A stretch of DNA of 64,000 bases from [Ruminococcus] torques ATCC 27756 (GCF_000153925.1 NZ_DS264358.1:124001-188000), one strand, 5' to 3'. Counted from the stretch's first letter, positions 53,501-62,058 are shown. Numbers and translations: made by a program. Notes: generated by a model from the letters alone, not told the origin.

Positions 53501-56500
53501 GCAGAAAGTCCAGTAGAAAATGCGAGAATACCGGCACCTGCGGCCAGACACCCTACCCCTAATACAGCAATAGCGGCTGAAAGTCCGAGAATAGCCGGCG
53601 TCAGCGGTCCTAACACAACTCCAGCAACACCAAGTACAGTGAAAGAACCAGCTAGTGCCACCAAGCCTTTGGCAATGCTCTCCCAAGACATATTTCCCAA
53701 TGTCTTGATAACTGGAGTAAATACAGCCAGTGCTGCGGATACTGTGAGAACAGCCGCCGCACCCGGAAGTGCTCCTCTCATCGCATTGAGTGCCACAACA
53801 AGAATGGTCATGGAACCGGCAAGGGTCACTAAACCTCTGGCGATTTCTTCCCAAGACATTCCACCCATATTTCGGACCGCTTCACCGATGATGAGTAATG
53901 CCGCACCAACTTCCACCATTCCAGTCGCTTTCGACATCATTCCCTTCGTAAGAAGATTCATCGCAACTGTTACAGCCACCAAAGAACCAGCCATTGTTGT
54001 AAGACCTCGTCCAATCTCTCCCCAGGACAAGTTCCCCATCTTTTCTACTGCTTCTCCAAACACAAGCATGGCTGCTCCAAGAATAGTCATTGCTGTAGCT
54101 GTTGAAATCACATGCTTCGCGTTAGCTGTCACTTTAGTGAATACTGCCAGTTCTGTAAGAACCACTGCAACCGCAGATAATCCCTTCAAAAGACTGGAAA
54201 TATCCAAAGTGCCAAATGCTCCAACTGCATTCGCCAGAATATTGATGGATGCCGCAAGAAGAACTAAACCAGTTCCTTTCAGAACACCCATCCCATCCAA
54301 ATCCGTAGTTTTCAGGAATAACGCCAGTTCAGTGCAAAGAACGCCAACTCCAATCAGACCTTTCGCCAAAGATCCTGCATCTAACGCTCCCAAATCTTCA
54401 ACTGCTCCCACAAGCACTCGAATCGCTGCTGCAAATACTACCAAACCAGCAGAACCTTTTATTAGCCCTTTCGATGTTTTGGAAAGTGCTGTTGCAGACG
54501 TCACCAGAATAGCAGATAACCCAGCAACGCCGACTAATCCTTTCAGAAGTCCATCCCAATCCAAACCGGATAATTTCTGCACTGCTCCGGCAAGAATAAG
54601 AACAGCAGTAGACAGTCCAATCATCGCAATAGTCAACTGCCCCATTCCTTTGATTGCTACGCCATTCATTATCTTTTCAAAAATAGCCATAGAGCCAAGC
54701 AACTCAACAAATAGAACACTCAAAGCACCTAAGGAGGCGTTCAGTTTCCCCGAATCGACAAGCGATAATGCAACTATTGCCGCTGTCAAAATCGCCATCG
54801 CACCAGCAATTTTAAGAAGAGTTCCAGCTTTCAGACTTGATTGCCATGCTTCTAAACTTCCCTTGACTCCATCCAAAATATCTTTGAACGAACCAAGTAT
54901 TCCTCCGCCATTTTCTGTGATTTCCGATAAAGAGTTGATAAACTTCTTCACTCCAATCAGAATTGCAGAAAACAATCCAGTATTGATCAAGTCCAAAATC
55001 GGATCAAAGCTCGCAGTATCAAACGCTGTGAGAATCGCTTCTCCGAGGTTTCCAAATGCGTTCGCAACAATAGAACCCAGCTTCGATAAAACAGGAGATG
55101 CCTTCTCGACAATCCCGATAATCCCTTCAAATGCCTTCTTTACCAATTCGCCTAATTCTACAAACGGTTCAAATCGAGTCTGTACCTTGTCCGCAAAATT
55201 ATCGAGTCCACTGGTATCAACATTCGCAAATTCGCTGAAAGCATCCGCAATTGTTTTTACAAAAGTCTTCACACCATCAGCAATCGGTTTCAAGAAATTT
55301 CCAATTCCTTCTATGGCTTTGTTGAACGCATCAGATGATTTAATAGCTTCATCAATGCCGACAATGAAATCTCCGATTCCCGCTGTAAAGCCAAGAATAC
55401 CATCCCCTGCCGGAGCCACATAACCAATCAAATCGGCAAATCCGCCAACTAGTGCTTTAATTCCTTGAAGTCCGATATCAAATAAAGCGAATACCCCTTT
55501 GAATGTTCTCTTCAGGTTATTCGCCGTTTCTTCACCTATTTTGAATTTTTCTGTAAGTTCTTGTAGCCCGACTGTAAGATTGTAAAGCTGTTCTCCAGTC
55601 ATTGGGGGGAATACCTCTCTAAATGCTTCTTTAACCGGCTTTACAATATTCAAAACACCTTCGAAGGCATTTCGTACAGCTTCAATCAGCGCAGTTCTAC
55701 CCCCAAGCTCTTTCCAATCCTGTAACATTTTATTTCGTGCTTCAGCGGAAGCATTTACCATGTTACCCAAGGAATTACTTACTTCGGTTAGAAGCTCTTT
55801 TGCCTCTTCGAAATCACCAATGATGATTTCCCAGCTTTGCGTCCATCCAGACTGAACCGACTCTTTCAGTGTATCCCACAACTGTGTAAATGTTTTTACT
55901 TTCGTAGCTGCATCCAGTGCTGTTTTGGCAAGTTCTGTAATTTCTCTAGCCTGTTCCTCTGTATAACCCTGCGCAATAAGATCTGCTTCGGAATAGGCTC
56001 CCGATAACTGAGTCAATGTTTCAGTCAGAACTTCTGTTGTCAGCCATTCGCCTTCAGTCAAAGATGCTCGGAATGAGCCATACTTTTCAATCATTGCATC
56101 CATGTTGACGCCAAAATGTTCAGCAGTTCGTTTCAACGCGTCTTGAAATAACTGACCGCCCATTCCCGCATTTACAACGGAGTTCCAGTCTTGCAAGCTA
56201 ACTTTTCCCGCCGCAATCGCCTGTGAAAGCTGATACATGGCAGTGCTTGCCTGCTGAGCATTGGAACCAGAAACCGCTGCCAGGTTCGCAATACCTTTGA
56301 TAGAGGTTACTGATTTATCCAAATCCACGCCCGCAGCCGTAAAAGTACCAATATTACGGGTCATTTCCGTAAAATTGTAAATAGTCTGATCTGCATATTT
56401 GTTCAGCTCATCAAGCGCGGCATTTACCTGGTCAATCGTTGTTCCTTTACTCTGCGTATTGGCAAGAATTGTCTGAACTGCGTTAATCTGCGTTTCGTAT

Positions 56501-56835
56501 TCTTGGAAGCCCATCTTAATCGGATCGATTGTTAATGCCGAAACAATATTTTTACCGGCATTTAATGCGGAATTCGTAATGTTCGACAACGCCGTCATCG
56601 CCATGACTTCGAGTGCAGAGAAACGCATTTTTACTGTTTCAACCGCATTGGAAAGCGGCGTCATATTACAGTTTTTGGCTGCAACATTGACATCCTCTAA
56701 TCCCTTGGAGGCACCTTTGAGATTTAAGCTTTTTTCGAGCTTTTCGATTGACGATATGCTGGTTTGAACATTCTGCTCAAATTGTTTATTATCAAATCGC
56801 ATTTCGACAACTCTTTCATCAATTGTCCTGCTCAT
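50587..56835 (-). CDS. tail tape measure protein with two internal repeat arrays
   Basis: At 2,082 aa the protein sets tail length; at about 1.5 angstrom per residue this predicts a tail near 300 nm. The N-terminal 350 residues are a typical tape-measure domain (for example TMYQLSQAIAAGKVSLQDW). Residues about 730-1080 hold roughly six hydrophobic units of about 70 residues with a W-x-x-I-x-x-G-L core. Residues about 1400-1710 hold about six units of 54 residues around PNSGGVVGFF-GENDM-AFG and PFGEAM. The C-terminus ends in a coiled segment. The reverse strand has a long open frame (53189-55423) that is a shadow. Confidence 0.95.
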   Translation of the reverse strand: MSRTIDERVVEMRFDNKQFEQNVQTSISSIEKLEKSLNLKGASKGLEDVNVAAKNCNMTPLSNAVETVKMRFSALEVMAMTALSNITNSALNAGKNIVSALTIDPIKMGFQEYETQINAVQTILANTQSKGTTIDQVNAALDELNKYADQTIYNFTEMTRNIGTFTAAGVDLDKSVTSIKGIANLAAVSGSNAQQASTAMYQLSQAIAAGKVSLQDWNSVVNAGMGGQLFQDALKRTAEHFGVNMDAMIEKYGSFRASLTEGEWLTTEVLTETLTQLSGAYSEADLIAQGYTEEQAREITELAKTALDAATKVKTFTQLWDTLKESVQSGWTQSWEIIIGDFEEAKELLTEVSNSLGNMVNASAEARNKMLQDWKELGGRTALIEAVRNAFEGVLNIVKPVKEAFREVFPPMTGEQLYNLTVGLQELTEKFKIGEETANNLKRTFKGVFALFDIGLQGIKALVGGFADLIGYVAPAGDGILGFTAGIGDFIVGIDEAIKSSDAFNKAIEGIGNFLKPIADGVKTFVKTIADAFSEFANVDTSGLDNFADKVQTRFEPFVELGELVKKAFEGIIGIVEKASPVLSKLGSIVANAFGNLGEAILTAFDTASFDPILDLINTGLFSAILIGVKKFINSLSEITENGGGILGSFKDILDGVKGSLEAWQSSLKAGTLLKIAGAMAILTAAIVALSLVDSGKLNASLGALSVLFVELLGSMAIFEKIMNGVAIKGMGQLTIAMIGLSTAVLILAGAVQKLSGLDWDGLLKGLVGVAGLSAILVTSATALSKTSKGLIKGSAGLVVFAAAIRVLVGAVEDLGALDAGSLAKGLIGVGVLCTELALFLKTTDLDGMGVLKGTGLVLLAASINILANAVGAFGTLDISSLLKGLSAVAVVLTELAVFTKVTANAKHVISTATAMTILGAAMLVFGEAVEKMGNLSWGEIGRGLTTMAGSLVAVTVAMNLLTKGMMSKATGMVEVGAALLIIGEAVRNMGGMSWEEIARGLVTLAGSMTILVVALNAMRGALPGAAAVLTVSAALAVFTPVIKTLGNMSWESIAKGLVALAGSFTVLGVAGVVLGPLTPAILGLSAAIAVLGVGCLAAGAGILAFSTGLSALAVSGAAGAASLVVAVSSILSLIPLLFEAIGEGILSLAGVIANGGPAIAEAFTVLVLAAVEALVTATPAVVDGLFVLIDSVLSALVEHTPTIVEQLFDILIGIIQAITTKLPELIKAGVELLMAFFDGVIDALSGIDVNVLVKGIAGIGLLSAIMLALSAVASLVPGAMIGVLGMGAVIAELALVLAAVGALAQIPGLEWLIGEGGKLLQGIGTAIGQFVGGIVGGFMSGVSSQFPQIGADLSAFMINVRPFIEGATQLNPSMLDGVKALAETILILTAADILNGLTSWLTGGSSLSDFATQLVPFGEAMRDFSIAIAGMDGELVANAATAGRTLAEMASTLPNSGGVIGFFTGENDMSAFGAQLIPFGEAMMGFASAVQGLDADAVTNASIAGKAMAEMATTIPNSGGVVGFFAGENDMDAFGEQLIPFGEAMMLFSQAVRGLDANVIVESATAGKALIELANTVPNSGGVVGFFTGENDMGAFGENLVPFGKAMKSYSDAIAGIDVEAVTNSATAGKAVVELANTLPNTGGLVSWFTGDNDIASFGTSLVSFGKNFAQYSNYMKNVDANIVTATTNAATSIVELQKSLPKEGGWFSDDMTLSSFGSDMASFGSYFGNYYNSISGIDTTLLSSVITQTNRLVSMANGMVGLDTSGMTSFSSALTTLGETGVTGFINAFNNAGTRVTTAASSMLASFINGANAKKSELTTTFITLVQAVLTAINGKQGEFQTSGSTLMVKFIAGVRSKDSELRTAFTTTLSGAITAIKDYYGEFKSAGSYLVDGFCNGISENTWKAEAKARAMAAAAAEAAEDELDEHSPSKRFYGIGDFAGIGFINALIDNVSKAGKAGREIAKSSIDGLNDVISRIADYVDADMDVQPTIRPVLDLSAVEAGTGRLNTLFSRNQALSVSTGMNERVSEMEVQNGESSSAGNTYQFTQNNYSPKALSRIDIYRQTKNQFSAMKGLVSNT

Positions 56836-57209
56836 GGCTTAATAACCTCCTCCCATGCGTTATTTGCAATTTTGTCAAAAATAGGCTGGATAGCAGGATT
56901 GATGTAATCTCGCCCCTGTACCCAGCCTCCGTTTCGAGTTCCATGCCCGTATTGCAAAATAATAGCGATTGGAACTCCATTTTGAATATTTGAATTATGA
57001 AACGAAATCGTTACAGAACCTTTTCGATTCTCAATCTCGTAATACCAGGAACTCGCCGTTTCCCCAGAATCCACAGGTGTTGCAGACGCAAGGGCGGCTA
57101 CTCCCTCTTTACCAAACTTATCTAAGTCTCCAATACGAACTGCCTCTTTTGCTCTTTCCAAAAATCGAGTCAGCTTGGAAAAGTCGCCCTTTTGTCTGAA
57201 TTTGATCAT
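56832..57209 (-). CDS. HK97 gp10-like head-tail/tail protein
   Basis: The start at ATG 57209 (MIKFRQKGDFSKLTRFLERA) is chosen because AGGTAGG precedes it and longer versions would overlap the endolysin gene. The 125-aa protein resembles HK97 gp10-like proteins: TPVDSGETASSWYYEI near residue 50 and YGHGTRNGGWVQGRDYI near residue 95. These usually lie between the connectors and tail terminator; here the gene is between endolysin and tape measure, so the order is rearranged. Confidence 0.8.
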   Translation of the reverse strand: MIKFRQKGDFSKLTRFLERAKEAVRIGDLDKFGKEGVAALASATPVDSGETASSWYYEIENRKGSVTISFHNSNIQNGVPIAIILQYGHGTRNGGWVQGRDYINPAIQPIFDKIANNAWEEVIKP

Positions 57210-57228
57210 ACAATACCTACCTATCTGC

Positions 57229-58890
57229 TTATGCCTTTTCGATATATGCCGAATGAACAAAGCCATAGATTCTTCCATCAATTCTGATGTAATACCATCG
57301 GGAACCATCTGGAGCATTCACAACATCACAAACATCCACTAAATTCCCGTAGCCAAGTCGAGGCCATGATTTAATCAGTGGATTATTCGTTCCTGCCCAT
57401 GTGCGGACATTAAGAACATCAGCGATTACCTTTCCTACCCATTGTGGTGTTTTGGTAATTACGCCATCATCTGAAACGGTTGTATCTGCATTCGGCTTGC
57501 TGGAAGACTGCTTTGTAATATATGCTGCCGCAACAAAACCATATTTTTCGCCTTTATTTCCTGTGATTTTAATGTAATACCAAGGATCTCCATTTTTATC
57601 CTTCACCGTTTCGCAAACACCAACTTTAGTTCCCTGCGAAAGTGTCGGATAAGATTTCAACTGTGAATTTTCTGTTCCTGCCCATGTGCGAACATTCAGC
57701 GTTCCTGTATTTACCACTCCGTACCATGCTACATTTTTGCTCAGACTTCCGTCTCCAGATGCCGGCGGTGTAACCGGGTTACTTGGAGTGGTTCCTGCAC
57801 CGCTGTATCTTGGTCTTGCATACCCCCTGATATTTCCATTTCCAACAGAAATAACACGCCTTGCAACGGCTTCTCCTTTATTTCCTTCGATACAGGTAAT
57901 CTGACCTCCAGAAACACTCTCTACAAAACCGATATGATCTGAGTATCCGTTATTTGGCTGATAAGACTGACCCCAGTTATAGAGGATAATATCGCCAGGT
58001 TTCGGCACAATTGTTCCGTCTTCAATCCAGATTCCCATACTCTGAAAAATCTTAACGTGTTGTTCGCATCCACATTCTCGTCCAATCAAATCTGAACATT
58101 CGGCTTTGATTCCGGCTGCTGATACTGTAGTATCACACCATTCGTCATGATACTGTACTGCGTAACCTCTCGGAAGGGGTTTTACAGAATTGTATAAATC
58201 GATAATCTGTCTGAATTTTCCGTTTACTTCGTTATAACCCAGCCAGCTTCGCATCACATTCAACACATCTTGTGCTGTTTTTCCCATCTGCTCTTCCTCC
58301 TGTTTTTCTCCAAAAAAGTAATTCATATCTACATTTCCGTTAATACCAGGAACCTTACCACTGCTTGTATATTGCTGATATGTGCATTTCACATCTGGAT
58401 TACCGGTATAATCAGCAAGCCATAATATATACTTGTCCAATGTTTCTTTGTCATACATATTCTGGTAATAATCCAGATTTGTATATACTCCAGCTTTATA
58501 ACCCTGACTCTCCACATAGGAACAGAACGCTTTTGTGAAAGCAATACATTCTGATTTTCCTAATGTAATTCCCTGCTCAGCCGCTTTCTTAACAGTGTCA
58601 TATTCAAAATCAAAGAATACGATCACATCTTTTCCCAACCCAGCTTTCCGCATGTTTGCAATACAAGAAGCCGCTTCTTCTTCCGCTCCAACTGTGGAAG
58701 TTGCGTAACAGAAATGATAAACTCCATGAATCGGAATGCTATTTCCTTTACAACCTTGCACATATTCCAAAAATCGTTTGTCAATTGTCATCCGGTATCC
58801 TTCCCTGAGAATTACGAATTCTACACTTTTGGAAACTTTAGAAAAATCTACTTTTCCCTGCCAGTAAGAAATATCAATTCCTTTCTTCAT
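57229..58890 (-). CDS. phage endolysin: GH25 muramidase + CHAP + two SH3b domains
   Basis: 553 aa from ATG 58890 (MKKGIDISYWQ). Domains: GH25 lysozyme (about 1-195) with Asp6 and the catalytic Asp94-x-Glu96 in FFDFEYD; CHAP-type amidase/endopeptidase (about 215-380) with nucleophile Cys in DEWCDTTVS and His in SDHIGFVES; then two bacterial SH3 domains (about 395-470 and 485-553), each with LNVRTWAGT. It cuts the glycan and peptide parts of peptidoglycan. Position inside the tail module, between the assembly chaperones and the tape measure, suggests a virion-associated role in DNA entry besides or instead of lysis. Confidence 0.92.
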   Translation of the reverse strand: MKKGIDISYWQGKVDFSKVSKSVEFVILREGYRMTIDKRFLEYVQGCKGNSIPIHGVYHFCYATSTVGAEEEAASCIANMRKAGLGKDVIVFFDFEYDTVKKAAEQGITLGKSECIAFTKAFCSYVESQGYKAGVYTNLDYYQNMYDKETLDKYILWLADYTGNPDVKCTYQQYTSSGKVPGINGNVDMNYFFGEKQEEEQMGKTAQDVLNVMRSWLGYNEVNGKFRQIIDLYNSVKPLPRGYAVQYHDEWCDTTVSAAGIKAECSDLIGRECGCEQHVKIFQSMGIWIEDGTIVPKPGDIILYNWGQSYQPNNGYSDHIGFVESVSGGQITCIEGNKGEAVARRVISVGNGNIRGYARPRYSGAGTTPSNPVTPPASGDGSLSKNVAWYGVVNTGTLNVRTWAGTENSQLKSYPTLSQGTKVGVCETVKDKNGDPWYYIKITGNKGEKYGFVAAAYITKQSSSKPNADTTVSDDGVITKTPQWVGKVIADVLNVRTWAGTNNPLIKSWPRLGYGNLVDVCDVVNAPDGSRWYYIRIDGRIYGFVHSAYIEKA

Positions 58891-58894
58891 CTTC

Positions 58895-59437
58895 TCACCC
58901 TTTCGTGTTCCATTTTTTCTTTCGAGCCGCATTTAATGCCGCATTTCGTTTCATAATTTCTCTGCGGCTATGTTTCTTCGGCGGTCTGCTCTTTATATCA
59001 CAGACTCTTATCAGCGTAAAAAGTTTATTGAGATGCCATTTCTGACACTCAAACGGAATGTTTAAGACGATCATCCAATAGTAAACAAGTTCAGCCGTAA
59101 TTTGCTCTTTGCTTCCAGGGCTTTTCTTCTCCTCAAAAAACTGAGTAGCCGTCATTGGAAGAGCAATATATCGATTAACTTCATTGATATTACTGTTTGT
59201 CAGATAGTTGTAAACTTCCGGTTTCACATTCTGTGTAAGAGTCATGCATTTTACATAGTCAATGGTTTCTTCTAATGTTTTTTCCTGCTTTGTCAGAAAT
59301 GGTTTATTCCATCTCGATTCCCATTTTGAAAGAGAAACAAGAGAATGCTCCAATTGCAAGGTCTGAGCCTTTGTGTAAACAAACTCTTGCTTCGCCTCAT
59401 CCCAAAATTCCGTGGATGGTATTGTGATTCGGAGCAT
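58895..59437 (-). CDS. phage tail-assembly-region protein
   Basis: The 180-aa protein (MLRITIPSTEFWDEAKQEFV) lies where the second tail assembly chaperone is expected, between the first chaperone-like gene and the endolysin/tape-measure genes. It is helical and basic at its C-terminus (KKHSRREIMKRNAALNAARKKK). Proteins of this type are widespread in clostridial siphoviruses. A frameshift fusion with the upstream gene is not seen: the frames are separate, with 13 nt between them. Confidence 0.7.
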   Translation of the reverse strand: MLRITIPSTEFWDEAKQEFVYTKAQTLQLEHSLVSLSKWESRWNKPFLTKQEKTLEETIDYVKCMTLTQNVKPEVYNYLTNSNINEVNRYIALPMTATQFFEEKKSPGSKEQITAELVYYWMIVLNIPFECQKWHLNKLFTLIRVCDIKSRPPKKHSRREIMKRNAALNAARKKKWNTKG

Positions 59438-59450
59438 CTCTTACCTCCCT

Positions 59451-59852
59451 TTAGTTCTGAGTATTTGTGGAAATCATCGGAGTTGCAGCAGAATTGCCAA
59501 CGTTCATTACTGCGTTCACAAAATCCGCTGCTGCCTTATCGTTTGTAACTAACTCTTCAAACAAGATCTCATAAGCAGGTGATTCCATAAAGGATCTGGA
59601 AATCTCCTCAGACTTCATAAAGCGACGACCATCCTCGCTCTTTACACCGTAAGCCTTCTTAATAAGATCCTCGAAGAATTCCATAATCTGACCGCCATCA
59701 GCACCGGCACCAATACTTTTAAGCTGTACGTCATAGCCGCCCTTCACACTTGTCTGCATCTTGACAATTTCCGGCTTTGACAGATGAAAATAAAAATCCT
59801 CTTTTCTTTCAACGCCGTTCAGATCAATATAGGGAATAGTTTTTTTCAACAT
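59451..59852 (-). CDS. phage tail assembly chaperone
   Basis: The start MLKKTIPYIDLNG at 59852 follows AAAGGAG. The 133-aa acidic protein fits the chaperone class that follows the major tail gene: a conserved FYFHLSKPEIVKMQ strand and a C-terminal helical part. It helps to keep tape measure and tail tube subunits in order during assembly. It is followed 13 nt later by the second chaperone-position gene. Confidence 0.75.
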   Translation of the reverse strand: MLKKTIPYIDLNGVERKEDFYFHLSKPEIVKMQTSVKGGYDVQLKSIGAGADGGQIMEFFEDLIKKAYGVKSEDGRRFMKSEEISRSFMESPAYEILFEELVTNDKAAADFVNAVMNVGNSAATPMISTNTQN

Positions 59853-59913
59853 AATTTTTTCTCCTTTCAAATAAAAAGAAGCCCCGCACATTGAATACGA
59901 GGCTCCCTGTAAT

Positions 59914-60303
59914 TTATTCTCTTTCCAAGGTCAGTCCAGAAAGACCATAAGTCTTCTCAATGCTTTCCTTGTCATGCGTGATTGTTACCTTAATACTCTG
60001 AGTATCCTTATTCTTGATAAGGAGTACGATGTTTCTGTCTTCGTCAAGTGTAACCGGTCCTTTTGTTCCGCCTACGAGTTCAACAACTGTTTTGGCTTCA
60101 ACCGGCTCTGTATCTATCTTGATCGCCAAGTAATTACCTGACTGCTCTGAAACATTGCTACTGAAACCAACATAACCGTCGATATACTTCAGAGTGCCTG
60201 TCACCTCATTATCAGCGATAACCACATCTCGCTGTAATTCATTAACTGCTTTTCCAAGCAAAGTAGCCTTTCCGTCTTCAGGCTTAACAGAAAGGCTTAT
60301 TAA
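59914..60303 (-). CDS. C-terminal extension of the major tail protein in the -1 frame (Ig-like)
   Basis: No start codon with a ribosome binding site serves this frame. It is open from inside the end of the major tail gene, and a -1 shift at CCCTTAA joins it, adding 129 residues beginning LISLSVKPEDGKATLLGKAV. The domain has alternating beta-strand pattern and the segment VELVGGTKGPVTLDEDRN, identical in the capsid extension. Ig-like domains are known to be added to phage tail and capsid proteins this way. Independent expression cannot be excluded. Confidence 0.8.
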   Translation of the reverse strand, partial: LISLSVKPEDGKATLLGKAVNELQRDVVIADNEVTGTLKYIDGYVGFSSNVSEQSGNYLAIKIDTEPVEAKTVVELVGGTKGPVTLDEDRNIVLLIKNKDTQSIKVTITHDKESIEKTYGLSGLTLERE

Positions 60304-60309
60304 GGGTTT
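60300..60309 (-). promoter_or_regulatory. -1 ribosomal frameshift site at the end of the major tail gene
   Basis: Zero-frame codons A-AAC-CCT-TAA contain a classical X-XXY-YYZ heptamer (A AAC CCT) directly before the stop codon. Slippage of tRNAs from AAC to AAA and CCT to CCC enters the frame of the 129-residue extension. Confidence 0.75.
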
Positions 60310-61001
60310 TCCTTTGACATAATCTCGATTACTTCATCCGGTAACGGAAGTCGTGGCTCAACGCCATCATCTCCTTCTGGAGAAGTCGGATCTTTACCAT
60401 AAAGAATTTCTTCCAACTCAGCTAAATTCTTAGCATTTACTCTGGTAGAATCGAAAGTAAGAATAGCTGTTGGCTTGATTCTCTTTCCTTCAATCAGTTT
60501 TGAAATCTCCGCAGGAGTTGTACTAAACTCCCAAGAAAGTGCAATAGGTTCCGGGCTGTCATTTTTGGTCTGATAACCTTTCTCTGAAGGAGAAGCCAGA
60601 CATCCATACACCAGATGAAGTTTATAACCATAGTCATCTGAATCGACATCATTTCCCAGAATGGTACGATAAGAAAGACCAAACTGTTTTCTACTCTGCT
60701 GCCCCGCAAACACACCTGGAGCAATCTCTACAGAACCGTCACATTCTGCGAATTCATCCGGATAAGTATATGCTTCAATTGTCCCCCCAAAATCTTCTGC
60801 CGACATCATATTCAGATATTTGATGTTATCAGCATAGATCGGCGAAGGTTCTGCTCCAGACGGACTCTCCGTCACCGCACTCAGACCATTCCATGCAACA
60901 CCCTTGTTGTATTTTCCACCAGTCTGAATCGGATAAAGAACTCCATGATCACAACCGGTTTCGTAAAACCGTTCTCCAACTTTATCCCAAACAAGTTTCA
61001 T
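60300..61001 (-). CDS. major tail protein
   Basis: A 233-aa protein (MKLVWDKVGERFYETG) of the phi13/TP901-like major tail family, with GVLYPIQTGGKYNKGVAWNG near the N-terminus and EAYTYPDEFAECDGSVEI near residue 80; it polymerises into the tail tube. It ends with KENP-stop at a slippery site; a -1 shift would give a 362-residue form with a C-terminal extension. Ribosome binding site GGAGG lies upstream. Confidence 0.92.
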   Translation of the reverse strand: MKLVWDKVGERFYETGCDHGVLYPIQTGGKYNKGVAWNGLSAVTESPSGAEPSPIYADNIKYLNMMSAEDFGGTIEAYTYPDEFAECDGSVEIAPGVFAGQQSRKQFGLSYRTILGNDVDSDDYGYKLHLVYGCLASPSEKGYQTKNDSPEPIALSWEFSTTPAEISKLIEGKRIKPTAILTFDSTRVNAKNLAELEEILYGKDPTSPEGDDGVEPRLPLPDEVIEIMSKENP

Positions 61002-61019
61002 TGAATTATTCCTCCAATC

Positions 61020-61346
61020 TTAAAAATATACATTAAAAATATAGTGGTTCAGATTATCTTTTTTGAAATGCCGGTCAAACCGGCTCATTGGTAAATTCGT
61101 TACTTTCTGTACAAGGTTCGTATCCGGATCTTTATCGATAACCACAATGGTATATCTTCGCTTAGATAAATATACCCCGTCGTTTGCATATGTCTTATCA
61201 ATATCATCAAGACTATATACAATGGCGGGGTAACTCATCTTAACAGATTCTGGCGGCTGAAAATAGCATCGACATCTTTCACCTTCTATGGGACAAGATA
61301 AAATCTCGCACAATAGTCCATGAAACTTGATTCGTCGGTCAATCAT
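61020..61346 (-). CDS. tail terminator/completion protein
   Basis: The start at ATG 61346 follows GGAGGTG and overlaps the upstream stop. The 108-aa protein is in the position of the tail terminator directly before the major tail gene and has the usual features: MSYPAIVYSLDDIDKTYAND near the middle, YTIVVIDKDPD and a C-terminal strand. It caps the tail tube at the head side. Confidence 0.8.
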   Translation of the reverse strand: MIDRRIKFHGLLCEILSCPIEGERCRCYFQPPESVKMSYPAIVYSLDDIDKTYANDGVYLSKRRYTIVVIDKDPDTNLVQKVTNLPMSRFDRHFKKDNLNHYIFNVYF

Positions 61347-61653
61347 TATACACACCTCCTACTGTCAAGATCAAACGCGGATACTGAACTTCGACACTGG
61401 AAATTTTCCATTTAGCTCCCATAAACTCGACATACCGCATTGCATGAAAATTCTGATAGGCAAAAGGATCGGCTACAATACTGATTTCGTTTGAAATATT
61501 GACGTCGTCATTGAGCTTATCGGAAGTTTGATACCGGCTGGTATTCCGAAGCAAATCTCCAAAATATTCCCGTTCAGTAATTTCATCATCCCAAACACCC
61601 GGACGAATTTCCATTCTCACAGCATAGCCGATTTTTCCATAAAATTTTGCCAT
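61339..61653 (-). CDS. head-tail connector protein
   Basis: The 104-aa beta-rich protein (MAKFYGKIGYAVRMEIRPG) lies between capsid and tail terminator, the place for head-closure connectors. The segment ISIVADPFAYQNFHAMRYV is typical of this group in clostridial phages. It follows AAGGAG at good spacing. Confidence 0.78.
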   Translation of the reverse strand: MAKFYGKIGYAVRMEIRPGVWDDEITEREYFGDLLRNTSRYQTSDKLNDDVNISNEISIVADPFAYQNFHAMRYVEFMGAKWKISSVEVQYPRLILTVGGVYND

Positions 61654-61668
61654 TTTGAATTTTCTCCT

Positions 61669-62058
61669 TTATTTTCCCTCTAAAGTCAATCCAGTAAGTT
61701 TATAAGTCTTTGTAGAAGAGTTGCCCTCATTGTTTACAGTCACCTTAATACTCTGAGTATCCTTATTCTTGATAAGGAGTACGATGTTTCTGTCTTCGTC
61801 GAGTGTAACTGGTCCTTTTGTTCCGCCTACGAGTTCAACAGTAACAACTGCATCCTGAGAATCGGAATCCACTTTCAAAGCAAGATAGTTTCCTTCTTGC
61901 TCAGAAACATTGCTACTGAATCCTGTGTACCCGGTAACATGTTTTAGCGTACCGGTAATCTCAGCCTCTCCGACAACAACATTCTCCTGTAACGAATCTA
62001 CTGTTTTCCCGAACAGATTGGCTTCCCCATTTTCGGGATTAACGGAGAAGCCGATTAA
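61669..62058 (-). CDS. C-terminal extension of the major capsid protein in the -1 frame (Ig-like)
   Basis: Open frame without an initiation site, joined to the capsid gene by a -1 shift at CCCTTAA; it adds 129 residues starting LIGFSVNPENGEANLFGKTV, the same length as the extension on the tail protein. The segments GTLKHVTGYTGFSSNVSEQ and VELVGGTKGPVTLDEDRN are shared with that extension. An internal TTG (61878) is only a fortuitous start. The beta-sandwich-like pattern suggests an Ig-like surface domain. Confidence 0.8.
   Translation of the reverse strand, partial: LIGFSVNPENGEANLFGKTVDSLQENVVVGEAEITGTLKHVTGYTGFSSNVSEQEGNYLALKVDSDSQDAVVTVELVGGTKGPVTLDEDRNIVLLIKNKDTQSIKVTVNNEGNSSTKTYKLTGLTLEGK

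Noticed and set aside
53189-55423. A 744-codon open frame on the plus strand
   Set aside because: It lies entirely antisense to the tape measure gene, has no ribosome binding site, and its Ser/Thr/Ala/Pro-rich low-complexity product reflects the repeat structure of the real gene.
58895-59852. Programmed frameshift between the two tail assembly chaperone-position genes, as in lambda G/GT
   Set aside because: The two frames do not overlap (13-nt gap with an independent start), so a classical G/GT fusion is not supported.
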